In this document: positions 17,311 through 24,485 of the stretch, in pieces
How the letters are laid out: every line of letters begins with the position of its first letter
How positions within the stretch are numbered: the stretch's first letter is position 1
From: a virus
Reading direction: 5' to 3' (one strand)
Virus record (IMG/VR): IMGVR_UViG_3300049457_000009
Location: 1 to 45,780 of that record
Length of the DNA: 45,780 nucleotides
The notes under the pieces: generated by a model
The model's database searches: none
Told to the model about the DNA's origin: nothing
The model's input: only the letters and a program-made list of their open reading frames with translations
Program-made: the position numbers and the translations under genes

Positions 17311-17363
17311 AAAAAAGATTCCGCCTCTATAAATCTTGCGCAATCTATAAATAGAGACGGAAT
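17311..17363 (-). terminator. Terminator-like hairpin in the leader of the SNF2 helicase
   Basis: On the - strand ATTCCGTCTCTAT (17363-17351) pairs with ATAGAGGCGGAAT (17330-17318) with one G-T position. The loop contains the palindrome TTGCGCAA, and six T follow (17316-17311). The T-run ends about 18 bases before the helicase ATG. Confidence 0.8.
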
Positions 17364-17387
17364 GAAAGTCAGTAAGAGTTAAGTAGA

Positions 17388-17621
17388 TTATGTGTTATGT
17401 AGGGAATTAAAGAAATCGGCCGTTTTTTGTAAATCGTACCATTTTGTTCTTGATCCTGCAAATGCTGGTGTTATATTATTACCCTCTAACATGCTCTTAA
17501 AATTCTTGAGTGAAGTATGTTGAGCAAATAATGTATATAGCTTATGGAAAGAAACATACTCTCTTCCAGCTATAAGAGCTACTGTAGATTTCTCTTTTCT
17601 TTTCTTTGGTTCGGATTCCAT
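17388..17621 (-). CDS. Small hypothetical protein with a basic N-terminus (77 residues)
   Basis: ATG 17621 follows AAAGGATAAATAATA, a good site. The product begins with a basic cluster (KKRKEK) and continues as a mixed helical domain (LYTLFAQHTSLKNFKSML; then SRTKWYDLQKTADFF) that could be a small winged-helix or HTH DNA-binding fold. This is a guess; no family is recognised. It lies between the primase and the helicase leader terminator, so it ends the primase transcript. Confidence 0.7.
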   Translation of the reverse strand: MESEPKKRKEKSTVALIAGREYVSFHKLYTLFAQHTSLKNFKSMLEGNNITPAFAGSRTKWYDLQKTADFFNSLHNT

Positions 17622-17656
17622 TATTATTTATCCTTTATTTGTATATTTTAATTATT

Positions 17657-19723
17657 TCATACATCTTCTTCAATATCAATATCTTCTTCATCATTTTTTA
17701 CAAAAAAGGTGGCGCCACTACTTTTCTTTTTAACCCATCCTAATTGTCTCAAACATTTAGCTATTCTTTGTTGAGATCTTTTATCCCAGCTTTCAACACT
17801 ATAAATAGATAATGCGTCAAAGTAAACTTCCCTAGTTGTAACTGTAGCATTTTCTTTATTTCCTTTAATAAGCCAATCAGATATTAAATCTTCCCAAACA
17901 TCTGAATCTTTATTTATTTGAGCTTTTTCTTCGGCATGGTCTTTTATTGTTTCTACTAATTTATGCGGCCGTACGCCATTTCTATATAGCTCCATAGCTT
18001 CCGCAAATATTTGATCTCTATTAGCTTTTATATAATCAACTGGTATTTTTTCAGTTTGATCAATTATTAAGAATCTTCGGTTCTCATCATCGGTTATAAA
18101 ACCTGCTACAGTTGGATTAATAGTCCATACAGGAATACAAACTCTTGGAAAATCTTGAGGCCCATGTTTGCCATACATCGGAATATAAGTATCTTTTGTA
18201 CAAGTTATGAAAGCTTTTATCTGATTTATATCAACTTTATTCACAGAAGTTAATTCTGGAAACTCTAACCACCACGCGCCTTCAATCTCTTGTACACTTC
18301 TACTATCAGTAGGTATTTTCTTGGCTACTTTGGCGAATTCACCGCCGATAGCTTCAATTAGATAAGATTTACCTAGACCTTGTGCGCCGGCTATAACTAG
18401 CATATGGTCAAACTTGTATCCTGGATAGAATATACGATATATAGAAGCCAGCAAAAATATTTGAGCCACAGTTAATCGATAATATCCATAGCCGAATAGC
18501 ATTCCTATCCTTGGCTTTCCATCCCATTGTAAACCGTTTAACCAATCACATATCGGATTAAAGCTTCTAGCTATGGCCAAAGAATATACGGCGTCTTCTA
18601 ATAAAAGCGTGGGGCAATCCATTTTAGCCGTAATAGATAAGTCTACCCGTAATTCGCGCCAGTCCATATCACTCATAGTTAAAGAGCCGTCGGCTTTGTT
18701 ACCTCTCCAAAGGGGGCGATTGGAAAGCGCTATCTTCTTTCTGAAAGTATCCCAAAGGAATAACCCTTTGTATCTATCAGCTAATAGAACTATCCGAAGA
18801 TTAGACGCTGTGGGAAGAATGTGATCTCCTCGATACGTTAAAGCCGTTCCTGGATGGAGTTTGGCATAAAAAGCATCATCATAAACTCCCGGTTTATATA
18901 CTGATTCAGCTAAAGGTTTGTTGGAAGTAAATACTTCAAAATTGATAGCGGCTTTCCCTTTTGCATTTTGAGCATATTTGGCCGCATTCCCAATAATTGT
19001 AGAAAGCTCTTGCTCACCCCAAGAAGGAGAGTTCTTTTGATCCCATTCAAGCATGACTTCTAGTATATCTTCTTTAGAAAGTCCAAAGTCAAACCCGTAC
19101 GCTGCAGTATTATAGGTATAATCATTTCCGTTCTCGCCTTGAACGGCGGGCGCTTGAGCCATTATCCATTGTTTAAACCGGCTACGCTCCAGGGACTCGT
19201 TTATTTTAATAGGTGATGCATCGAGCTTCTCTACTTTAATATCATTTTGTAACTCTTCCAATAGTTTAATCGGAGCTTCTGGAGAAGTTGATAACTCTCC
19301 TTGTTGGTAATGATATTCTCCAGTTTCAGCTATAGAGTTTGGGCCGATAACATATGATTTTTCTGACAAGAAGTCTATACCCGGATATTGTGGAAGGTTC
19401 TTCCTTATTGGCTGTTGGGTAGGATTCCTAAACCAATAATGATATCCTCCTCTAGCTGTCTTACAAGTAAAACAATCTGAAAAATCCACAAAAGCTGATA
19501 ATTTGGTAAAACTGTCATGGGCTTCAGGTTTCCGAAGGTCAACATCTATTACCAACCATTCAGCTTCCAGCGCCACAGCATAACACGACCAACGGTTAGC
19601 GTCATCTCCATCTATCATCCAGTATTCCAGATCGCGCCAGCCTGATGCTTTAGGTCGTCTATTGGCTGAACATTCAAAGACTGAAAGATTATTCTCTAAA
19701 AAGTAAGAAGCAGATACTGTCAT
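17657..19723 (-). CDS. PrimPol-VirE type primase/helicase
   Basis: This 688-residue protein is a bifunctional DNA primase/polymerase joined to a helicase. Residues about 5-160 form the PrimPol domain, with VIDVD (58-62, D60 and D62) and TARGGYHYWF (H95). Residues about 200-255 resemble a PriCT linker. The C-terminal part is a VirE-like superfamily 3 helicase (Walker A GAQGLGKS 446-453; Walker B WWLEFPEL 484-491), with a basic and then acidic tail. It should make primers and unwind the fork. I chose ATG 19723 (AGGA six bases upstream) because the ATG at 19756 lies in the terminator hairpin. Confidence 0.93.
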   Translation of the reverse strand: MTVSASYFLENNLSVFECSANRRPKASGWRDLEYWMIDGDDANRWSCYAVALEAEWLVIDVDLRKPEAHDSFTKLSAFVDFSDCFTCKTARGGYHYWFRNPTQQPIRKNLPQYPGIDFLSEKSYVIGPNSIAETGEYHYQQGELSTSPEAPIKLLEELQNDIKVEKLDASPIKINESLERSRFKQWIMAQAPAVQGENGNDYTYNTAAYGFDFGLSKEDILEVMLEWDQKNSPSWGEQELSTIIGNAAKYAQNAKGKAAINFEVFTSNKPLAESVYKPGVYDDAFYAKLHPGTALTYRGDHILPTASNLRIVLLADRYKGLFLWDTFRKKIALSNRPLWRGNKADGSLTMSDMDWRELRVDLSITAKMDCPTLLLEDAVYSLAIARSFNPICDWLNGLQWDGKPRIGMLFGYGYYRLTVAQIFLLASIYRIFYPGYKFDHMLVIAGAQGLGKSYLIEAIGGEFAKVAKKIPTDSRSVQEIEGAWWLEFPELTSVNKVDINQIKAFITCTKDTYIPMYGKHGPQDFPRVCIPVWTINPTVAGFITDDENRRFLIIDQTEKIPVDYIKANRDQIFAEAMELYRNGVRPHKLVETIKDHAEEKAQINKDSDVWEDLISDWLIKGNKENATVTTREVYFDALSIYSVESWDKRSQQRIAKCLRQLGWVKKKSSGATFFVKNDEEDIDIEEDV

Positions 19724-19739
19724 AAAGGTCCTACTGGTT

Positions 19740-19778
19740 AAAAAAACTCCTCTCACTTGATTTCTTAAATGAGAGGAG
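19740..19778 (-). terminator. Terminator-like hairpin in the leader of the primase
   Basis: On the - strand CTCCTCTCA (19778-19770) pairs perfectly with TGAGAGGAG (19755-19747), with a 14-base loop and seven T (19746-19740). Only 16 bases separate the T-run from the primase ATG. Confidence 0.88.
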
Positions 19779-19834
19779 CAAAATCAGGAAATGGAGAGTT
19801 AGTTTTACTATAGTTATTCGTACACGATTATTTT

Positions 19835-19863
19835 AGAATACTTTGTTTGAGGCAGGATTTCAA
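19835..19863 (-). promoter_or_regulatory. Candidate leftward sigma70 promoter upstream of the primase leader
   Basis: -35 TTGAAA (19863-19858), 17-base spacer, -10 TATTCT (19840-19835) on the - strand. The predicted start near 19828 gives a leader of about 105 bases that contains the hairpin at 19740-19778. The -10 matches consensus at four of six positions. Confidence 0.5.
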
Positions 19864-19880
19864 TAGCTTTGTAATTTTTC

Positions 19881-19976
19881 TTAATAACTTGAGTACTTGT
19901 ACCATATTATAATAAACGCTGTAAGACAGATACAAAATATTATAGCTTGTAAAAGGATATAGTTAAACATTGTCAT
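19881..19976 (-). CDS. Tiny single-span membrane protein (31 residues)
   Basis: ATG 19976 lies one base after the stop of the upstream gene, with AGGA about ten bases upstream. The product, beginning MTMFNYILLQ, is one hydrophobic helix (about residues 5-24) ending in a short WYKYSSY tail. Such a peptide could be a membrane-active small protein, for example a holin-like or host-takeover peptide, but its early-arm position argues against lysis. A longer reading in the same frame, upstream to 20147, overlaps the neighbouring gene and is rejected. Confidence 0.5.
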   Translation of the reverse strand: MTMFNYILLQAIIFCICLTAFIIIWYKYSSY

Positions 19977-19977
19977 A

Positions 19978-20304
19978 TTAAAAATGTCCTTGTATTGTTT
20001 GGCCGTCTGGAAAGTCAGACGCTGTAAATTGGTCTTGAAAGGGGTTAAAAAGCGGGTTGGAAGTGTCTTGGCCAAGGTTATATAATCCTCCCAGCGTCTG
20101 ATGTAACTGGTCTTGGGCTTCTTGAGATGTGTTGTAAGTTGTACCAAGCATATTGTTGGCCTTAACCGCCCAAGCAGGGTTACTCCCTTCTTGAGTTGGA
20201 GAAGTGAAATGGTCTATGTTGCAGCATCCAAAGGTTTCATCATCATATTGGACAACGCCATACTGTCCTGCATAATTTGTAAGCTGAGTAAATACAGGAT
20301 TCAT
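19978..20304 (-). CDS. Hypothetical protein in the early leftward arm (108 residues)
   Basis: ATG 20304 follows AAAGGATATGATA, nearly the same leader as both pentapeptide-repeat genes; an ATG two codons upstream is too close to the site. The product is acidic, Gln/Asn-rich and soluble-looking (NYAGQYGVVQYDDETFGCCN; SQEAQDQLHQTLGGLYNLG). It has a CC pair but no recognisable motif. The shared leader suggests co-regulation with the pentapeptide genes. Function unknown. Confidence 0.7.
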   Translation of the reverse strand: MNPVFTQLTNYAGQYGVVQYDDETFGCCNIDHFTSPTQEGSNPAWAVKANNMLGTTYNTSQEAQDQLHQTLGGLYNLGQDTSNPLFNPFQDQFTASDFPDGQTIQGHF

Positions 20305-20322
20305 TATCATATCCTTTCATAC

Positions 20323-21003
20323 TTACATTACTGTAGGACCTTTATACTTTTTAGGTTCATGTTCCTCTCTTAAAGACAAATTATCCATTATAGCAAATAT
20401 GGTGGCTTTATTCTGATCCCAATATTCTAAAGCTTTATCATCCATTTTATCTATTTCTTCATCAGTAAAATCTTTCCATTTTTGGTTATTGTATTTTTCA
20501 CAGCCTATTTGCATTGAGTTTTTTTGTATGTAAGCAACATAGGGATAAGACGTATAGATACATAAACCTGTATTTTTAAGATTAAACTCTCCAAAATTAG
20601 CCCCTCGAAGATTAACCGCTTGAAGATTAGCCCCTTCAAGATTAGCTTTTCGAAGATCAGCTCCTTCAAGATCAGCTCCTTCAATATTAATCCATTGAAG
20701 ATGGGCCCATTGAAAATTAGCTCCTTCAATATTAGCTCCTTCAATATTAGCTCCTTGAATATTAGCTCCTTTAATATTAATCCATCGAAGATTAGCTCCT
20801 TGAATATTAGCTCCTTGAATATTAGCTTTTCGAAGATCAGCATATTGAATATTAGCTCCTTGAAGATTAGCTCTTCGAAGATCAGCATATTGAAGATTAG
20901 CCCCTTGAAGATTAACTCCTTGAAGATTAGCCCCTCGAAGGGTATCTCCTTCGTAAATATAAATCACTTCACCGGTTATTCTATGTTTGATTTCTATAGC
21001 CAT
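20323..21003 (-). CDS. Pentapeptide-repeat protein, copy 2
   Basis: This 226-residue protein has about 24 A(N/D)LXX pentapeptides (about residues 24-140), which form a right-handed quadrilateral beta helix. The N-terminus (MAIEIKHRITGEVIYIYEG) and the C-terminal domain from NTGLCIYTSYPYVAYIQKNS to the end are almost the same as in the neighbour at 21022-22122, so this is a tandem duplication with fewer repeats and some changed ones (AN[IF]-type). Pentapeptide proteins such as MfpA and Qnr mimic DNA and bind gyrase; in an early phage arm, a DNA-mimic or inhibitor role is plausible but unproven. Confidence 0.9.
   Translation of the reverse strand: MAIEIKHRITGEVIYIYEGDTLRGANLQGVNLQGANLQYADLRRANLQGANIQYADLRKANIQGANIQGANLRWINIKGANIQGANIEGANIEGANFQWAHLQWINIEGADLEGADLRKANLEGANLQAVNLRGANFGEFNLKNTGLCIYTSYPYVAYIQKNSMQIGCEKYNNQKWKDFTDEEIDKMDDKALEYWDQNKATIFAIMDNLSLREEHEPKKYKGPTVM
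20590..20945 (-). repeat. 15-bp tandem repeats encoding pentapeptides (copy 2)
   Basis: Imperfect 15-base units (GCTCCTTGAAGATTA and relatives on the + strand) repeat through the gene, each encoding one pentapeptide. They are coding repeats, not a CRISPR array: there are no spacers. Confidence 0.9.
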
Positions 21004-21021
21004 TATCTTATCCTTTCATAC

Positions 21022-22122
21022 TTACGTTACTGCAGGACCTTTATAATCTTTAGGCTCATGTTCCTTTTTTAAAGCCAAACTATCCATTATAGCAAATATA
21101 GCGGCTTTATTCTGATCCCAATATTCTAAAGCGTTATCATCCATTTTATCTATTTCTTCATCGGTAAAATCTTTCCATTGTTGGTTACTACATTGTTTAC
21201 ACCCTATTTGTGTTGAGTTTTTTTGTATATAGGCAACATAGGGATAAGACGTATAGATACATAAACCTGTATTTCTTAACCTAGCTCTTCTAAAATTAGC
21301 TCCTTGAAGATCAGCTTCTTGAAGATTAGCTCCTTCGAGCTTAGCATATTGAAGATCGGCATATTGAAGATCGGCATATTGAAGATTAGCTCCTCGAAGA
21401 TTAGCCCATTGAAAATTAACTACTGTAAGATCAGCTCCTCGAAGATTAGCTCCTTGAAGATTAGCTTCTTGAAGATTAGCTTCTCGAAGATTAGCTCCTT
21501 GAAGATTAGCTTCTTGAAGATTAGCTTTTGTAAGATCAGCTCCTCGAAGATCAGCCGCTGTAAGATCAGCTCCTCGAAGATCAGCCGCTGTAAGATTAAC
21601 TCCTTGAAGATTAGCCCCTCGAAGATCAGCCGCTGTAAGATCAGCTCCTCGAAGATCAGCCGCTGTAAGATCAGCTCCTCGAAGATTAGCTTTTGTAAGA
21701 TCAGCTCCTCGAAGATCAGCCGCTGTAAGATCAGCTCCTCGAAGATTAGCTTTTGTAAGATCAGCTCCTCGAAGATCAGCTCCTCGAAGATCAGCCGCTG
21801 TAAGATCAGCTCCTTCGAGCTTAGCTTCTCGAAGATCAGCTCCTCGAAGATTAGCTTTTGTAAGATCAGCTCCTCGAAGATCAGCCGCTGTAAGATCAGC
21901 TCCTCGAAGATTAGCTTCTTGAAGATTAGCCGCTGTAAGATCAGCTCCTCGAAGATTAGCTTCTTGAAGATTAGCTTTTGTAAGATCAGCTCCTCGAAGA
22001 TTAGCCCCTTGAAGATCAGCTCCTCGAAGATTAGCCCCTTGAAGATCAGCTCCTCGAAGATCAGCTCCTTCGTAAATATAAATCACTTCACCGGTTATTC
22101 TATGTTTGATTTCTATAGCCAT
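21022..22122 (-). CDS. Pentapeptide-repeat protein, copy 1
   Basis: This 366-residue protein has a 19-residue N-terminal cap, then about 52 pentapeptides (ADLRG, ADLTA, ANLQE and similar) at about residues 20-280, and a C-terminal alpha-helical domain (DFTDEEIDKMDDNALEYWDQNKAAIFAIM). The long regular helix is negatively charged along its length, as in DNA-mimic proteins. The AAAGGATAAGATA leader is shared with copy 2. Being close to the leftward promoter, it should be made early. The C-terminal domain also occurs in copy 2 and is the most specific feature for finding relatives. Confidence 0.92.
   Translation of the reverse strand: MAIEIKHRITGEVIYIYEGADLRGADLQGANLRGADLQGANLRGADLTKANLQEANLRGADLTAANLQEANLRGADLTAADLRGADLTKANLRGADLREAKLEGADLTAADLRGADLRGADLTKANLRGADLTAADLRGADLTKANLRGADLTAADLRGADLTAADLRGANLQGVNLTAADLRGADLTAADLRGADLTKANLQEANLQGANLREANLQEANLQGANLRGADLTVVNFQWANLRGANLQYADLQYADLQYAKLEGANLQEADLQGANFRRARLRNTGLCIYTSYPYVAYIQKNSTQIGCKQCSNQQWKDFTDEEIDKMDDNALEYWDQNKAAIFAIMDSLALKKEHEPKDYKGPAVT
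21280..22070 (-). repeat. 15-bp tandem repeats encoding pentapeptides (copy 1)
   Basis: The same kind of 15-base units, but more uniform than in copy 2. A higher-order pattern is visible where pairs such as GCTCCTCGAAGATCA plus GCCGCTGTAAGATCA alternate, which points to recent expansion by slippage or unequal recombination. Confidence 0.9.
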
Positions 22123-22203
22123 TATCTTATCCTTTCATTTTACGGTTGATTGCGGGTTCGAGAGCGAGAGTTTTTATTATTTTGATGTCTATGTAGCTAA
22201 AGG

Positions 22204-22401
22204 TTAGTTTTCGTTTGTTGTCGTTGATTGTAGAGGCCGATGGTTTATTTCTTTGTTTCTTTGTTTTCTCTTGATGCCAACTCTGTACTCAGGATGGTTC
22301 TTTCTTCCGAAGATATTGAATGAACAGGGAGAAAGAATCGAATAGCCACAGAACTCATTGTTTTTGCATATTCCGCTGTAAATACATTTGACATTAATCA
22401 T
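22204..22401 (-). CDS. Small Cys-containing protein, first gene of the leftward arm (65 residues)
   Basis: ATG 22401 follows GGAGAAATGATTA and lies about 25 bases after a candidate leftward promoter. The product has four Cys in its first 26 residues (C6, C12, C18, C26), a possible small metal-binding module, and a basic C-terminal half (RKNHPEYRVGIKRKQRNKE). Position right behind the promoter suggests an immediate-early protein. No family is recognised, and coding status is less certain than for its neighbours. Confidence 0.5.
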   Translation of the reverse strand: MINVKCIYSGICKNNEFCGYSILSPCSFNIFGRKNHPEYRVGIKRKQRNKEINHRPLQSTTTNEN

Positions 22402-22431
22402 TTCTCCATGCTTTTGTTTGTTTTAATGATT

Positions 22432-22460
22432 ATAATATTAGTTTAGCATGTATTGGTAAA
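22432..22460 (-). promoter_or_regulatory. Candidate leftward early promoter
   Basis: On the - strand: -35 TTTACC (22460-22455), 17-base spacer, -10 TATTAT (22437-22432). It points into the leftward arm, with a predicted start near 22425. Confidence 0.5.
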
Positions 22461-23065
22461 GGTAGGAATAGATGTTACAAAATGTTTATGTTTATAGGGG
22501 GCTATTTTGCTGTCCTGTTTAGTGAGAGAGCGGGAAAGGGGTTTGTGGGGTAGTGTTGTCCAGGGGATGTCCCTAGGTTGTCCAGTAGCTCTGTGACTGT
22601 ATTAGGGATATCTATTTTTATAATAGTAATAAAAGAGTATATAAAAACGTATATATCCAATAGGGAAATCACGTCCCTGTTGTCACTATTGTCACTTTCC
22701 TTGCTATGACTGGCTGGACAGCTAGTTCTTGATCAAATAGGAGTTGTCCTTGTTGTCCCTATTGACCCTAACCCAGTCATAGCTTGAAACTAGTTGTTCT
22801 TGTGAAGTTATATAAACATCTAAAACGCTTAACAATCACTGTTATTTGGCCTAAATCACTCAAAGCCCGCTCCTCGCCACACCACTAGACGCACAATGGT
22901 TTCCATATACTAGGACCTGGAACGCATTATAGGCAGGCTATCATGGCTGCTAGAAACCTCGAGAAGGCGTCATTAGACCAGTGTATGGGAGAACGGGGTA
23001 TTATGAAGAAATGTTTAGGGCGCTTCTTTTTATTGGGGTGGGAGGGGGTATGGGATCCCTGGCTA

Positions 23066-23095
23066 TGAGCGGCTTTGGGTAGGAAGAGCCGCTCA
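23066..23095. promoter_or_regulatory. 9-bp perfect inverted repeat in the control region
   Basis: TGAGCGGCT (23066-23074) and AGCCGCTCA (23087-23095) are separated by 12 bases. No T-run follows on either side, so it is not a standard terminator. It could be a protein-binding site, an origin hairpin or an RNA structure. Confidence 0.65.
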
Positions 23096-23283
23096 CGAAA
23101 TACAACTCCAAATTTCTAAATGCTTAATAAAACTTTACTTAACAATTATTTTATGCTTTACAATGTAAAAAGAGGGATAATTTTAGAGTAAAAAAAAATT
23201 CCTTCAAAAACTTAACAAATTCTTTTAATTTTAATATTTCTTAAATAAATTTTAAAATTAAGGATTATTACGAATTATACTAA

Positions 23284-23312
23284 TTCAAGAGTAAAATATG
23301 ATAGGCTATATT
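23284..23312 (+). promoter_or_regulatory. Weak candidate rightward promoter for the first rightward gene
   Basis: -35 TTCAAG (23284-23289), 17-base spacer, -10 TATATT (23307-23312). The -35 is poor. The predicted start near 23319 fits a short leader to the ATG at 23355. Confidence 0.3.
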
Positions 23313-23354
23313 TGTACACTAAAATCACGTTAATAAAATGATAAGGATAACGCC

Positions 23355-23744
23355 ATGACTCAAGAACAATATCCCATTTCAGAATACATTAAATTAAGAA
23401 CAATTAAAATAAGTAAGATTTTAGTGAATACAAATAGACCAAATTATAATACATCAACAACAGAAATTATGGCGGATCGCAAAAAGACAAAACATCAATT
23501 AGAACTACAAAAATTAGAACGAGAAATGATATCGTTACGACATAGTTATGAATTGGCCCGAACACAAACTCAACAAGCCGAGCAACAGATATCTGCTTTA
23601 AAAGTTGTAGTAGCTAGTTATGAATGTGAAATTAAAGATGCAGAAATGACTATCATAAAAATGCAAGCAAAAAATAATAGACTTCTTAATAGAAATAAGT
23701 ATCTGACTAAATTATTAAAAAATTCTAATGAATTTGATGTTTAA
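23355..23744 (+). CDS. Coiled-coil protein, first gene of the rightward arm
   Basis: This 129-residue protein is basic. Residues about 45-125 have heptad-like Leu/Ile spacing, rich in Gln, Glu and Lys (HQLELQKLEREMISLRHSYELA and later), so a long coiled coil is expected. AAGGAT precedes the ATG. An internal ATG at residue 39 (MADRKKTK) is possible. It lies before the strong promoter at 23760, so it may be expressed separately from the late genes and could be a regulator. Function unknown. Confidence 0.7.
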   Translation: MTQEQYPISEYIKLRTIKISKILVNTNRPNYNTSTTEIMADRKKTKHQLELQKLEREMISLRHSYELARTQTQQAEQQISALKVVVASYECEIKDAEMTIIKMQAKNNRLLNRNKYLTKLLKNSNEFDV

Positions 23745-23759
23745 TAAAAATTTACATAT

Positions 23760-23788
23760 TTGACTTAATACCAAGATTCTGCTACAAT
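23760..23788 (+). promoter_or_regulatory. Strong sigma70 promoter with extended -10 driving the rightward arm
   Basis: -35 TTGACT (23760-23765), 17-base spacer, -10 TACAAT (23783-23788) preceded by TGC, an extended -10. Predicted start is near 23795, 38 bases before the next ATG. Confidence 0.82.
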
Positions 23789-23832
23789 CGAAGAAAAAGA
23801 ATATTTTTAAAGAATTATAAGGAAGTAAATAA

Positions 23833-24483
23833 ATGGTTCGTGTAAATAAGAAAGCTCCTCCTCATTATCTAGTTACGGTGGAAGGCGCATATGCATATAA
23901 AGATATGGATGGCGAGAAGAAACGGAAGAATTATAAATATGAAATCCCTGTCCCAGTTCAGGTAACCGCAATGATTCCTACCAAGCTATTTGACGCACAA
24001 AAACAAACTTTCTTTTGGCAAGATCAACAGAAGACTATTCATATATCAGATTATGGAGTTCTTTCCTATCTTATTAAGGAACAACGAATTCAAAACCGTA
24101 TAAGGAAGGAGTGCCCTGCATTTATTGCTCTTCTCAGACATGAGATCACAGACCTCAGAGGATCATCCCCGGAAGTTCAGTTGCCTTCAACCCCCCATGT
24201 TCTTAATAAATCTCAATTAACAAAGTTTATTAAGGCGAATGGTTGGCCTATTGATATCTCTCTTTTCCCCACTCTGAAAGACCTACGGGAAGCGGTACTT
24301 AACTATAAAGAATCCCCTGAATCGTATGAAGTGTATGAGACTAACAGGCGTCGTAGAGGCGCTACAGGAAATGCATTCACTAAAGTCCAAGAAGAACTGG
24401 AGTCATTCTATACTAGTCCAACCTCTTCTGATCAGACTGAAGATGAAACTACTGAAGAACAAACTCCTGAAGAACTGGTATAA
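23833..24483 (+). CDS. Hypothetical protein upstream of packaging genes
   Basis: This 216-residue protein follows AAGGAAG and the strong promoter. The N-terminal half is strand-rich (PPHYLVTVEGAYAYKD; YEIPVPVQVTAMIP). A helical segment at about 125-165 (LNKSQLTKFIKANGWPIDISLFPTLKDLREAVL) resembles small LEM/HeH or SAP-like helix-extended-helix DNA-binding motifs. The C-terminal tail is acidic and rich in Thr and Glu. I do not recognise the whole protein. Position before the terminase suggests a role in packaging or late control. Confidence 0.7.
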   Translation: MVRVNKKAPPHYLVTVEGAYAYKDMDGEKKRKNYKYEIPVPVQVTAMIPTKLFDAQKQTFFWQDQQKTIHISDYGVLSYLIKEQRIQNRIRKECPAFIALLRHEITDLRGSSPEVQLPSTPHVLNKSQLTKFIKANGWPIDISLFPTLKDLREAVLNYKESPESYEVYETNRRRRGATGNAFTKVQEELESFYTSPTSSDQTEDETTEEQTPEELV

Positions 24484-24485
24484 AA

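Larger units (their letters stand above)
22402..23354. other. Gene-poor control region, candidate origin
   Basis: About 950 bases without a convincing gene divide the two arms. The left half (22500-22800) holds repeated TTGTCC words (22556, 22578, 22744, 22753), paired TGTCACTNT words (22681-22696) and two nested inverted repeats: CAATAGGGA/TCCCTATTG at 22658-22666 and 22756-22764, and GCTATGACTGG/CCAGTCATAGC at 22703-22713 and 22773-22783. A strong hairpin lies at 23066-23095. The right part (23100-23340) is very AT-rich. These are features of a replication origin or operator region; the assignment is inference. Confidence 0.55.

Noticed and set aside
19724-19756. Upstream ATG for the primase
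   Set aside because: It lies within the hairpin of the leader terminator and has no usable site; the conserved domain begins after ATG 19723.
19977-20147. 88-residue reading of the small membrane protein frame
   Set aside because: The upstream 57 codons run through the 19978-20304 gene in another frame and are not protein-like; only the last 31 codons have their own start and site.
20590-22070. Regular short repeats that could suggest a CRISPR array
   Set aside because: The units are head-to-tail 15-bp coding repeats with no spacers, and no cas gene is present.
20620-22149. Long open frames on the + strand full of KISSSKIS-like sequence, opposite the pentapeptide genes, and LIFKELIF-like frames in another - strand frame
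   Set aside because: They are by-products of the 15-bp repeat: every frame of such a repeat stays open. They lack ribosome binding sites, and the product composition is not protein-like.
22943-23068. 41-codon + strand frame starting MAARNLEKASLDQ in the control region
   Set aside because: It has only a weak GGCAGGC site, low-quality codon use and ends inside a hairpin. It is possible, but I cannot support it as a gene.
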